DNA of 26,649 nt from Pseudomonadota bacterium (GTDB lineage Bacteria; Pseudomonadota; Gammaproteobacteria; UBA4575), in contig VXPJ01000034.1 of NCBI GenBank assembly GCA_009839635.1, forward strand, positions 1-26,649. Direction: 5' to 3'. Shown one piece after another: positions 1 through 7,795 of the stretch (the first letter of the stretch is position 1; the number at the start of each line of letters is the position of its first letter). A program made the position numbers and the translations under genes. The notes under the pieces are model-generated. The model was not told the DNA's origin. It ran no database searches and worked only from the letters and a program-made list of their open reading frames with translations.

Positions 1-281
1 TGCTGAACACGCTCACAGGCACCATCAACAACTTCATGCTTTCCAACGGCGAGGCGAACACTTGGGCTGTGAACTTGGCGGGTAGTATTGATGCCAGTGC
101 TGGCACTGTTACTAGTACAGATGGAGCCACTGGCGGCGGTGATCCTGCCGCGTGGAGCGCCACTTTCCATGGTCCGACAGGTGATGATAACACCGACCAA
201 CCCCACACCGTTGTTGGTGAATTCAACGCCAACTTTGGCAACGGCTTGGTTGCTGGTGGCTTCGGTGCGAGAAAGGACTAG
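1..281 (+). CDS. TbpB-like beta-barrel surface protein, 3' end only
   Basis: This is the C-terminal 92 or so residues of a gene that begins before the window; the reading frame runs from base 3 to a TAG at 279-281. The sequence is rich in Gly, Thr, Asn and Asp. It ends with the pattern VVGEFNANFGNGLVAGGFGA followed by RKD, which matches the closing strands of the transferrin-binding-protein-B-like barrel domain (a hydrophobic strand, a Gly-rich turn, then GxFGA(R/K)). Proteins with this domain are surface lipoproteins or soluble haemophore-like proteins, often exported by a Slam translocon. A Slam gene lies directly downstream, which supports the call. A terminator follows at 329-360, so the two genes are probably transcribed separately. 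Lipoprotein versus soluble form cannot be decided without the N-terminus. Confidence 0.72.
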   Translation, partial: LNTLTGTINNFMLSNGEANTWAVNLAGSIDASAGTVTSTDGATGGGDPAAWSATFHGPTGDDNTDQPHTVVGEFNANFGNGLVAGGFGARKD

Positions 282-328
282 GAGTAGTCGTTTGAAGATA
301 GACTGATTTCTTACTCAAGCTTCCAGAC

Positions 329-360
329 GAGGGTGGCACATCTGCCACCCTCTTTTTTTT
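329..360 (+). terminator. Rho-independent terminator after the TbpB-like gene
   Basis: A perfect 10-bp stem (GAGGGTGGCA at 329-338 with TGCCACCCTC at 343-352) encloses a 4-base loop and is followed at once by eight T residues (353-360). It lies 48 bases after the stop codon of the TbpB-like gene. This is a textbook intrinsic terminator. Confidence 0.93.
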
Positions 361-829
361 GCCTATCACAAAATTGGCGTCTTGTCTGAATGACCTGTTA
401 AATCAGCTGAGACAAACAAGAATGCCCAAAAGTAAGTTTCAATGGCTTCTTGCATTTCCTGATGGATGTTGATCCAAACCCCCCTGATCAGGCCGCACAG
501 CAAGCAACTTCTCCACCACTCCCTTAGGCACGTGGTATTTGTATGCTTGGACACCCTCATCACCTGAAATCCCGAGTTCTCCTTCCATATAATTAAGTTC
601 TGCTCAAACCCCGTTTTATCTGTATCATCCTGCAAACGGATTCCCCATGGGTGCGTGGCTTACAGAAGACCAATGCTGTACAGTTCGCTCCTTGAATGTC
701 GAAGGAATCCGATTGCATGCTGCGAACACCTTTAAGCATGCAGACAGGGCAGCTTGGTTGAAGTGCTCCTGGACACGATCTGATGTGAATCTTGGTCACT
801 CTAGCTTCGTTACACTAACCCCATCACCC
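361..829. other. Intergenic region before the Slam gene
   Basis: No convincing gene lies in these 469 bases. An open frame on the minus strand (366-635) has no family resemblance and an unnatural Trp/Cys-rich composition. A loose inverted repeat (TTGTCT at 382-387, AGACAA at 410-415) is present. The stretch is AT-richer than the housekeeping part of the window. It must hold the promoter of the Slam gene. Confidence 0.6.
564..593 (+). promoter_or_regulatory. Candidate sigma-70 promoter for the Slam gene
   Basis: A perfect -10 hexamer TATAAT lies at 588-593, preceded with an 18-base spacer by CTGAAA (564-569; four of six matches to TTGACA). It would give a leader of about 230 bases before the start at 830. 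No Fur-box-like palindrome was recognised nearby. This is a pattern match only. Confidence 0.3.
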
Positions 830-2197
830 ATGACAAAAATACAGCTAAACAAGGCCCTTGCATTCGCAACCCTGCTGTTCCTGTTGGCTACAGGTGCAGT
901 ACTTGCCAGCAATGAAGATCTGCAGCCATCATCTGCTCCGGATGAAAGCGAGGCACGTGCACTGCTCAACAGCGGGCAATTCGAAGAAGCCCTGACCATC
1001 TTGCGCCCCATGACCAAGGCACATCCCGGGCATACCAACATTCACTTCCTGATGGCCCTGGCTGCAATCGAGACCTCTCGCCTGATGCAAGCCTCGAATG
1101 AGGAGCGGGAAGCCCTGCTGGATGAAGCCATTGCCGCCCTGCATGCCATCTTGATCAACCATCCCGGCCTTGTACGCGTGCGACTCGAGCTCGCCCGGGC
1201 ATTTTTCTACAAGGAAGAGGATACCCTGGCACGCCAGCATTTCGAGTATGTGCTTGCCGGAAATCCGCCCGCTCCCGTAGTGGGCAATGTCCAGCGATTC
1301 CTCAACGAGATCCGGGCCCGAAAGCGCTGGTCGGTATACGTCGGCAGCACCCTGAAACCCAGCACCAACCTTGGCCGAAACTCGGAGACGGAGATCATCA
1401 ACATTTTCGGTCTGCCCTTTCGCCGCGATACGGTCGAAGAGGAAAAATCCGGGGTTGGTCTTTCCATATGGACTGGCGGAGGGTACTGGTATCCCCTGGG
1501 CGAACGCACGCGCCTTCGCTTCGGCAGCGACCTCGCCCGCGAGGAATACCCCGGGAAGGAGTACGACCAGTCTTTCGTAGGAGCGCATGTCGGACCGCAG
1601 TGGCTTCTGGGCGCAAACACCAGTGTCAGCCTGCTCCTCGATTCGCGCCAGCTGTGGCGCATCACCTCGCCCTACTATTTTGACTTCGGGGTGCGCTCGG
1701 AGATCAAGCACAGGCTGAGCCGGAGCATCTGGCTGGATGGACAGGCCTCCTGGCATGACCGAGAGTACAGGAAGCTCGACTACCTGGATGGCTCGACACT
1801 GAATCTCACGGTCAAGGGTGCCTGGGTAGTCTTGCCCACCGTGCGCCTTGAGGGCGCTTTGGGCTACGCCGATGACCATACGAAGTCCAAGGTCTGGCGC
1901 AATGACACACGCTGGGGCCGTTTAGGTGCCTCGGTCATCCTGCCACGCGGCTACACCGTGGGGGGCAGCACCGAATTCAGGAGAACCCGCTACGAGGGCA
2001 ACTGGTTTCCCTTTACCAGCGGGGAACCGCGCAAGGACCGTACCAAGATTTACCGCGCCACCGTATTCAACCGTGCCTTCACACTGTATGGATTCAGTCC
2101 TCAGTTTGCGATAACCCACGAGGAGAAGAACACCAACTCGCAGGTCTACGGTTACGACAGCACCAGCGGCGAAATCCGTTTCGTGCGCCAGTTCTGA
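830..2197 (+). CDS. Slam-type outer-membrane translocon (surface lipoprotein assembly modifier, DUF560)
   Basis: The protein has 455 residues. I start it at the ATG at 830 because a clear signal peptide follows (a basic start, then the hydrophobic stretch ALAFATLLFLLATG, with cleavage likely after AVLA). The frame is open back to 647, but that extension is Cys/Trp-rich and would bury the signal peptide. There is no good Shine-Dalgarno before 830. Residues about 30-155 are helical and TPR-like (ARALLNSGQFEEALTILRPM, then HFLMALAAIE and LVRVRLELARAFFYKEEDTLA). The remainder is a Trp/Tyr/Gly-rich barrel of alternating strands ending in the outer-membrane signature RFVRQF. This domain order is that of Neisseria Slam proteins, which move TbpB-like lipoproteins or soluble haemophores to the cell surface. 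The truncated TbpB-like gene just upstream is the natural client. Confidence 0.85.
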   Translation: MTKIQLNKALAFATLLFLLATGAVLASNEDLQPSSAPDESEARALLNSGQFEEALTILRPMTKAHPGHTNIHFLMALAAIETSRLMQASNEEREALLDEAIAALHAILINHPGLVRVRLELARAFFYKEEDTLARQHFEYVLAGNPPAPVVGNVQRFLNEIRARKRWSVYVGSTLKPSTNLGRNSETEIINIFGLPFRRDTVEEEKSGVGLSIWTGGGYWYPLGERTRLRFGSDLAREEYPGKEYDQSFVGAHVGPQWLLGANTSVSLLLDSRQLWRITSPYYFDFGVRSEIKHRLSRSIWLDGQASWHDREYRKLDYLDGSTLNLTVKGAWVVLPTVRLEGALGYADDHTKSKVWRNDTRWGRLGASVILPRGYTVGGSTEFRRTRYEGNWFPFTSGEPRKDRTKIYRATVFNRAFTLYGFSPQFAITHEEKNTNSQVYGYDSTSGEIRFVRQF

Positions 2198-2238
2198 ACC
2201 CCCGCACCTGTTCGCCTTCTCAGGCCTAGGCGCACCTT

Positions 2239-2272
2239 ACCTCCGTTGACTGAGGTGAGCTGCAAGCGGTTT
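2239..2272 (+). terminator. Weak candidate terminator after the Slam gene
   Basis: A 7-bp imperfect stem (TTACCTC paired with GAGGTGA, one G-T pair, 8-base loop) is followed about ten bases later by a T-rich run (GGTTTTGTTTT). It lies between the convergent Slam and methyltransferase genes, where a terminator is expected. The gap between stem and T-run makes this tentative. Confidence 0.3.
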
Positions 2273-2379
2273 TGTTTTCCTGCAGGATCGGGCAGACCAG
2301 CAGCACTTCGTCTTTCAAGACCCGCACTGCTGCCCGTGGTTCTCGGGCACCCGGCCAATCGAAAGATCAGCAACGCGGG

Positions 2380-2976
2380 TCATGCCGGCCCACCTCTGCG
2401 TCTTTTGGCTACAAGCCAGGCACTGTCGCGAAGCCCCTGCTGCAGGTCCCCAGTACGGCCCTCCTCGCGGTAGGCCAGAACGTGCAGGGGTGTAAAGAGT
2501 TCCAGTAATTCATTGGGTTCGAGCCGGTAGGACGGATTGCCCGGCCCCTCGTCGGTAACCTTCTCGTGAATGAAGGTCTGGTAGAACAAAAGGCCCTCGG
2601 GCTTGAGCGCTTCTGTAATCTGACGCGTGATGGTTCGCTCCAGATAAAAGCTTACACAGATCACATCAAATGAGCCTGGATCGGGCGGATGCTCACCGAC
2701 ATCCCGGATGCAGGTTTGAATCTCCAGATTCTCCGCCATGGCCAGACGTTGCAGTTCATCAATCGCGACCCCGGAGATGTCCCAGGCATGTGCAGCAAGA
2801 CCCCTTCGCGCCAGGAACAACGCATTGCCGCCTTGACCACAAGCCAGATCAAGAGCAACCCCTGACTTCGGCAACAGGTGCGCATACTCCGCCAGTACCC
2901 TGGCTGGCATCGGGGAGGCTGGGCGAGACTCCGCATGCTTTCGGTCCCACTTGTCCCGGGCAGCCTGATCCACCAT
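2380..2976 (-). CDS. Class I SAM-dependent methyltransferase, TehB-like
   Basis: The protein has 198 residues. The glycine-rich SAM-binding motif I is clear (VALDLACGQGGNALFLARRG, about residues 40-59), followed by an acidic strand end (AWDIS), which fits the Rossmann fold of class I methyltransferases. A post-motif FDVICVSFYLER lies near residues 104-115. The closest family I recognise is the small TehB/UbiE-like methyltransferases, whose substrates vary (tellurite, thiols, unknown small molecules); the substrate here cannot be read from sequence. The start lies 9 bases after the trkH stop, so it is probably cotranscribed with and translationally coupled to trkH. The association with potassium transport is not explained. 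Confidence 0.8.
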   Translation of the reverse strand: MVDQAARDKWDRKHAESRPASPMPARVLAEYAHLLPKSGVALDLACGQGGNALFLARRGLAAHAWDISGVAIDELQRLAMAENLEIQTCIRDVGEHPPDPGSFDVICVSFYLERTITRQITEALKPEGLLFYQTFIHEKVTDEGPGNPSYRLEPNELLELFTPLHVLAYREEGRTGDLQQGLRDSAWLVAKRRRGGPA

Positions 2977-2985
2977 TCGCGGGTT

Positions 2986-4437
2986 CTACCTGCGCCAGAA
3001 GGCGGGCGTCAGCACCACCAGCAGGGTGAAGATCTCAAGGCGCCCGAGCAGCATGCCGAGACACAGCACCCACTTGCTGAAGCCGTTGACACTGGTGTAG
3101 TTGACACCCACATCGCCCAGACCCGGACCCAGGTTGTTGAGCGTGGCCGCCACCGCAGAGAAGGAGGTGACCTCATCGAGTCCCGTGGCCATCAGCAGCA
3201 GGAGCATGACCACGAACACGGCGATGTAGGCCGAGAAAAATCCCCATACCGCCTCCACCACGCGCGAGTCCACCGGTTTCTCGCCGATCTTGACGGCAAT
3301 CTGGGCACTCGGGTGCACCAGTCTCAAAAGCTCGCGCAATCCCTGCTTGACCAGCAGCAGCACACGGATCACCTTCATGCCGCCGCCTGTGGATCCCGCA
3401 CAGCCGCCGATGAAGCTCACGAAAAGTAGCAGCAACGGCAGCGAGCCCGGCCACTGGTGAAACTCTGATGTGGTAAAGCCCGTGGTCGTGCCAATCGACA
3501 CCGCATGGAAGATGGCCTGGCCGAAGGTCTCTCCCAAGCCCGGGTAGACCGCGCTGACCTGAAGTGTCACAACCGCAATCCCGGTCACGGCGAGCAGCAC
3601 CAAAAGATAGGTCTTGAACTCCGCATCCTGCAGGTAGTGGCGAAGGCTTGCCGACTTCCAGGTGATGAAGTGCAGACCGAAGTTGGCGCCCGCAAGGAGC
3701 ATGAACAGGATCGCGATCGCCTCGATCGCACCACTGTCAAAGTAGCCGATGCTCGCATCGTGGGTGGAGAAGCCGCCGATGGCCACCGTCGAGAAGCTGT
3801 GCGAGATGGCATCGAAGCCACTCATGCCGGCAAGCCAGTAGGCGAATGCACAGGCAGCCGTGAGCAACAGGTAGATGTACCACAGCGCCTTGGCGGTCTC
3901 CTTGATGCGCGGCGTGAGGCGATTGTCCTTCACCGGCCCCGGGGTCTCGGCACGGTAGAGCTGCATGCCACCTACGCCGAGCAAGGGCAGGATGGCTACC
4001 GCCAGCACGATGATGCCCATGCCGCCCAGCCACTGCAGGCTCTGGCGGTAGAACAGGATGGATTTGGGCAGGGCATCGAGACCGGTGATGACGGTCGCAC
4101 CGGTGGTGGTTAGCCCGGAGATGGATTCAAACACCGCATCGGTCAACCCGAGGCTGAGCGAGGGCGAGAGCAGGAACGGCAGGGCTCCGAAGATGCCAAG
4201 CACCGTCCAGAACAGCACCACGATCAAAAAACCTTCGCGAAGGCGGAGTTGATCGTGAACATCGCGAACCGGGTACCACAGGGCCACGGCTGCGGCGAAC
4301 GTAATCAGGGTCGAGACGATGTAGGGCCACACCACCTCGTCCTCGTACAGGAAGCTGAACATCACCGGCAGCAGCATGGTGAGGCTGAAGGCGGCCAGCA
4401 GCAGGCCGAGGATGCGCTGGATGACCTCTCTTTGCAT
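2986..4437 (-). CDS. trkH: Trk system potassium uptake channel TrkH
   Basis: The protein has 483 residues, the normal length for TrkH/TrkG. It is an inner-membrane protein with about ten to twelve hydrophobic helices. All four pore loops of the KtrB/TrkH fold are visible, each with its filter glycine: SGLTTTGATV, FSTVAIGGFSTHD, VSIGTTTGFTT and FIGGCAGSTGGGMKV. These line the K+ (or Na+-coupled K+) pathway. The gating partner TrkA is encoded 39 bases upstream on the same strand, so trkA-trkH form an operon. A methyltransferase gene follows after 9 bases. The start ATG has a GGAG-like site some ten bases upstream. I see no missing filter residue. Confidence 0.95.
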   Translation of the reverse strand: MQREVIQRILGLLLAAFSLTMLLPVMFSFLYEDEVVWPYIVSTLITFAAAVALWYPVRDVHDQLRLREGFLIVVLFWTVLGIFGALPFLLSPSLSLGLTDAVFESISGLTTTGATVITGLDALPKSILFYRQSLQWLGGMGIIVLAVAILPLLGVGGMQLYRAETPGPVKDNRLTPRIKETAKALWYIYLLLTAACAFAYWLAGMSGFDAISHSFSTVAIGGFSTHDASIGYFDSGAIEAIAILFMLLAGANFGLHFITWKSASLRHYLQDAEFKTYLLVLLAVTGIAVVTLQVSAVYPGLGETFGQAIFHAVSIGTTTGFTTSEFHQWPGSLPLLLLFVSFIGGCAGSTGGGMKVIRVLLLVKQGLRELLRLVHPSAQIAVKIGEKPVDSRVVEAVWGFFSAYIAVFVVMLLLLMATGLDEVTSFSAVAATLNNLGPGLGDVGVNYTSVNGFSKWVLCLGMLLGRLEIFTLLVVLTPAFWRR

Positions 4438-4476
4438 GTCGGGGGAGCTCCGGATTACAGGCTGCTGGACCCGCGC

Positions 4477-5844
4477 CTAGATGAACGTGGCACTGACCTG
4501 GAAGAGGCGTTCGATCTCGCGCACTCCGCCCTTGTCGGCCAGGAACAGGATGACATGATCCTCCGGCTCGATAATGATGTCCGGCTCCGCCATGACTACC
4601 AGATCGCCCCGGGCAATGGCACCGATGGTCGCACCCTTGGGCAGCTTGATCTCGTCGATGCTGCGACCGACCACCTTGGAGGTCTTGCGGTCCCCGTGGG
4701 CGACCGCCTCCATGGCCTCTGCAGCACCACGCCTGAGCGAGTGCACCGCCACCACATCGCCCTTTCGGATGTGTGCGAGCAGGGTGCCAAGCGTGACCTG
4801 GCGCGGCGAGATCGCGATGTCTACGATACCGCTCTCCACAAGCTCCACATAGCTCGGCCGGTTGATCAACGACATGACCTTGTTGGCCCCCAGGCGCTTG
4901 GCCAGCATGGAGGACAGGATGTTGGCCTCGTCGTCGTTGGTGAGCGCACAAAAGACGTCAATATCATCGATGTTCTCCTCGCGCAGCATGTCCTGGTCGG
5001 CCGCATCGCCTTGCAGAACGATGGTCTTGTTGAGGGATTCGGACAGTAACTTGGTGCGCTTGGTGTTTCGGTCGATGATCTTGATCTGGTAGTCATCCTC
5101 CATGGATTTCGCAAGGTGGTAGCCGATGTTGCCGCCGCCAGCGAGCAGGATGCGCTTGTAGGGATGGTCATCGCCGCGCCACTGGCCGGTCATGGCCATG
5201 GCATTCTCCGAGGAGGCCAGGAAGAACACCTCGTCGTTCTCCAGGATGATGGTCAGGTCATTGATGGGGATGGAGCGGTTGTTGCGGTATACGGCCACCA
5301 CCTTGGCCTCGGTCTCCGGCATCAGCTCCCAGATATTGCCAAGCCTTCGCCCGATCATGCGCTTGCTGGCGCGAAGCGCGAGCAGCTTGATGCGCCCGTC
5401 GGCAAAGTCCAGCACCTGCAGGGAGTCGGGGTGTTCGATGAGGCGCTGGATATACTGCGAGATCAGGTATTCCGGGCTGATCAGCACGTCCACCGGCAGG
5501 GCTTCCTGCACGAACAGGTTGTCATGGGAAAAGTATTCGAGTGCACGAATGCGCGCGATCTTGGTGGGCGTATGAAACAGCGTGTAGGCGACTTGGCAGG
5601 CCACCATGTTGGTCTCATCGCTTTGCGTCAGGGCGATGATCATGTCGGCATCCCGTGCTCCGGCTTCCTCCAGCAGGGTCGGGTGCGAAGCCTTGCCGAC
5701 CACGGTACGCAGATCGGCCCGACCCTGAATGTCCTGCAGGATCAGCGGATCCGCATCCACCAGGGTAATGTCGTGGCCTTCGTTGGCTAGGCTGATGGCC
5801 AGGGAGGAGCCAACCTGGCCAGCCCCCAGTATGATTATCTTCAT
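4477..5844 (-). CDS. trkA: Trk system potassium uptake regulator TrkA
   Basis: The protein has 455 residues and is cytosolic, peripheral to TrkH. It has two tandem RCK repeats, each with a Rossmann NAD-binding site: MKIIILGAGQVGSSLA at the N-terminus and ILLAGGGNIGYHLA near residue 233. Each is followed by an acidic residue ending the second strand (LVDAD, IIDRN) and then a TrkA-C ligand domain. The family binds NAD(H) and ATP/ADP and gates TrkH. The start is supported by GAGG seven bases upstream. trkH follows on the same strand. In E. coli and Pseudomonas, rsmB lies between fmt and trkA; here only 177 noncoding bases lie between trkA and fmt. Confidence 0.96.
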   Translation of the reverse strand: MKIIILGAGQVGSSLAISLANEGHDITLVDADPLILQDIQGRADLRTVVGKASHPTLLEEAGARDADMIIALTQSDETNMVACQVAYTLFHTPTKIARIRALEYFSHDNLFVQEALPVDVLISPEYLISQYIQRLIEHPDSLQVLDFADGRIKLLALRASKRMIGRRLGNIWELMPETEAKVVAVYRNNRSIPINDLTIILENDEVFFLASSENAMAMTGQWRGDDHPYKRILLAGGGNIGYHLAKSMEDDYQIKIIDRNTKRTKLLSESLNKTIVLQGDAADQDMLREENIDDIDVFCALTNDDEANILSSMLAKRLGANKVMSLINRPSYVELVESGIVDIAISPRQVTLGTLLAHIRKGDVVAVHSLRRGAAEAMEAVAHGDRKTSKVVGRSIDEIKLPKGATIGAIARGDLVVMAEPDIIIEPEDHVILFLADKGGVREIERLFQVSATFI

Positions 5845-6021
5845 AGAATGCCTCGTCTATCCAAACTTGTGGACAGTCGGTATGCAGGCGGGCAGCATAG
5901 GGTAAGTCATGCTCGCCGGGCAAGGGTTTTCATACTGCTATTTTGGGGGGCCTGGAGCCTGAAAAATACCCCATTTGCACCTTCCTGGCCACAACCCCAC
6001 AACATCTAGGGAGTCCAGCCC

Positions 6022-6972
6022 TCATACACCCACCGCCTCTGCGGTAAAACGTTGTCCGCCCAGATCATGGGCGTTGAGAAAATCATGAGCGGGCAGGGGT
6101 TTGCCTCCCGGCAACTGCAGGCGGTCAATCCCCAGCATGCCCTCTCCAGTGGCCACCTGAATGGCTTTTCGAGCCTCCGTTACCGTGCCCGGAACCCCAT
6201 CCGGATCTGCAGGCAGGCAATGGGCTTCCCAGATGCGCACCCGGTCCTGTCCCAAGAAGGTATAGGCCACCGGCCAGTCGTTGAAGGCCCGCACCTTGCA
6301 CTCGATCTGTACCGCGCTTTCACGCCAGTCAATCAACGCTTCGGACTTATCGACTTTGGGGGCATGGCAGGCCTTGCTCGAATCCTGCGCCTTGGGCTCG
6401 ATTCGGTCTTCAGCCAGGTCACCCAGTACCTCGGGCATCTCGTCGCAGGCCAGTTGCACTAACTGCTCACGCAGAAGGGCGGTCGTATCCCCGGGCTTGA
6501 TCTCACATCGTGCTTGATTCAGGACGGCTCCGGCATCCAGGGCCTCGACCATTTGCATGAAAGAAATCCCGGTCTCGCGGTCTCCTGCGAGCAGGGCTCG
6601 CTGGATCGGGGCAGCACCGCGCCAGCGCGGCAACAGCGAGGTGTGAATGTTGATACAGCCGAGTCTCGGCAGATCCAGGGCCTCCCGTGGCAGCAGCAGG
6701 CCGTAGGCAAAGACCAGCATCACATCCGCCTGCAATGCCGCAAGCCGAACACATTCGTGTTCATCGAAACGCTCGGGCTGGCGAACTGCAAGACCTGCCT
6801 GATCTGCAAGCTGCTTGACCGGGCTCGCGCGCAGCTTGCGCCCGCGCCCTGCCGGGCGATCTGGCTGGGTGTAGACTGCAACAATATGGTGCTCCTGCGA
6901 AAGCAGGGCCTGCAGGAGGGTCGCAGCAAACTGCGGAGTGCCCGCAAATACGATATCAAGAGGCGTGGACAC
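6022..6972 (-). CDS. fmt: Methionyl-tRNA formyltransferase
   Basis: The protein has 316 residues, matching the family (about 315). The N-terminus STPLDIVFAGTPQFAATLL is the usual opening of the formyl-transferase domain. The catalytic set is present: N108 and H110 in NIHTSLLPRWRGAAPIQ, and D146 in EALDAGAVL. These bind 10-formyl-tetrahydrofolate and transfer formyl to Met-tRNA(fMet). The C-terminal domain begins near residue 205 (KVRAFNDWPVAY). The start codon is GTG, chosen because it gives the standard N-terminus; a GGTGA-like site lies just upstream. def lies 38 bases upstream in the same direction, the usual def-fmt pair, and its product removes the formyl group added by this enzyme. Confidence 0.96.
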   Translation of the reverse strand: MSTPLDIVFAGTPQFAATLLQALLSQEHHIVAVYTQPDRPAGRGRKLRASPVKQLADQAGLAVRQPERFDEHECVRLAALQADVMLVFAYGLLLPREALDLPRLGCINIHTSLLPRWRGAAPIQRALLAGDRETGISFMQMVEALDAGAVLNQARCEIKPGDTTALLREQLVQLACDEMPEVLGDLAEDRIEPKAQDSSKACHAPKVDKSEALIDWRESAVQIECKVRAFNDWPVAYTFLGQDRVRIWEAHCLPADPDGVPGTVTEARKAIQVATGEGMLGIDRLQLPGGKPLPAHDFLNAHDLGGQRFTAEAVGV

Positions 6973-7010
6973 GGGTCACCCTGCACACGCAATACGGGTT
7001 GATCGGGCGA

Positions 7011-7547
7011 TCACAGGGAAGGTGCGCGGGCTCCGCTTGGTTCGGTTTGTGCAGTCTTCTGCGCCTTGAGCAGTTTCTTTTTCAGGCGGTCGCGCTTGAG
7101 CGGAGACAGGTAGTCGATGAAAAGCTTGCCCTGCAGATGATCGATCTCGTGCTGGATACACACGGCCAGCAGACCCTCGGCTTCCAGGGTCATGGGCTTG
7201 CCCTCAAGATCCAGTGCCTCGACCGTGACTTTCTGCGCACGCTTCACATGCGCAAATATCTCGGGTACCGACAGGCACCCCTCACGCATCTCCTCCTCAC
7301 CTTCGCGCTCGATGATGTTCGGATTGATTAGACAGCGGGGCTCGTTCTTGTCTTCCGAGACGTCGATGACGGCCACCTGCTGCAGTATATTGACCTGGGT
7401 GGCGGCGAGCCCGATCCCCGGGGCGTCATACATGGTCTCGAACATGTCTTCCACGGTCTTTTTCAGGGCATCGTCCACAACCTCCACGGGCAAGGCCTTT
7501 CGGCGCAGCCTCGGGTCCGGAAAATGCAAGATGTCCAGTAATGCCAT
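7011..7547 (-). CDS. def: Peptide deformylase
   Basis: The protein has 178 residues from the ATG at 7547, which gives the usual N-terminus MALLDILHFPDPRLR; a longer frame to 7604 adds an unconserved extension and is rejected. The three catalytic motifs are intact: GIGLAATQ (44-51), EGCLS (89-93, Cys91 a metal ligand) and HEIDH (133-137, two His ligands and the catalytic Glu). It removes the N-formyl group from new proteins in the cytosol, with Fe(II) or similar metal. The C-terminus carries a Lys-rich helix, typical of ribosome association. It heads the def-fmt pair. The upstream neighbour is an unrelated lipoprotein gene rather than lysM/dprA. Confidence 0.96.
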   Translation of the reverse strand: MALLDILHFPDPRLRRKALPVEVVDDALKKTVEDMFETMYDAPGIGLAATQVNILQQVAVIDVSEDKNEPRCLINPNIIEREGEEEMREGCLSVPEIFAHVKRAQKVTVEALDLEGKPMTLEAEGLLAVCIQHEIDHLQGKLFIDYLSPLKRDRLKKKLLKAQKTAQTEPSGARAPSL

Positions 7548-7697
7548 GGGATTCAAGCCGCCTTGTACGGGTTCGTGCACATGATGTCTGCCGCAGCCCT
7601 GCACGCGGTTTGGTCGGGGCTTCGGGGAAATTCAGTTTAGCAAATAATCTCCAGGGGCTACACGTAGCTAAGGGATGGTCTTGGCGGAGATCACGCT

Positions 7698-7722
7698 TTG
7701 TGGCGGGGCCGCCTGCCCACAA
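7698..7722. repeat. GC-rich inverted repeat between def and the lipoprotein gene
   Basis: TTGTGG (7698-7703) and CCACAA (7717-7722) flank the GC-rich core GGCGGGGCCGCC, which can itself fold. It lies in the 248-base gap between two same-strand genes and could slow or end transcription of the lipoprotein gene. No T-run follows on either strand, so a classic terminator is not claimed. Confidence 0.3.
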
Positions 7723-7795
7723 GATGGGGGGTCCCGAAATGATTGAACGGGGAATTTGCTTGCCGGATGCGTCGTTGCCAAGCAGCCTGCGGTAC

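Noticed and set aside
366..635. Minus-strand open frame of 89 codons before the Slam gene
   Set aside because: No family resemblance, Trp/Cys-rich composition, no ribosome-binding site; probably chance.
647..829. 61-codon N-terminal extension of the Slam frame
   Set aside because: Would place a Cys/Trp-rich stretch before a clear signal peptide starting at 830.
929..1879. 316-codon open frame antisense to the Slam gene
   Set aside because: Lies wholly opposite a gene with signal peptide and domain structure; no recognisable motifs.
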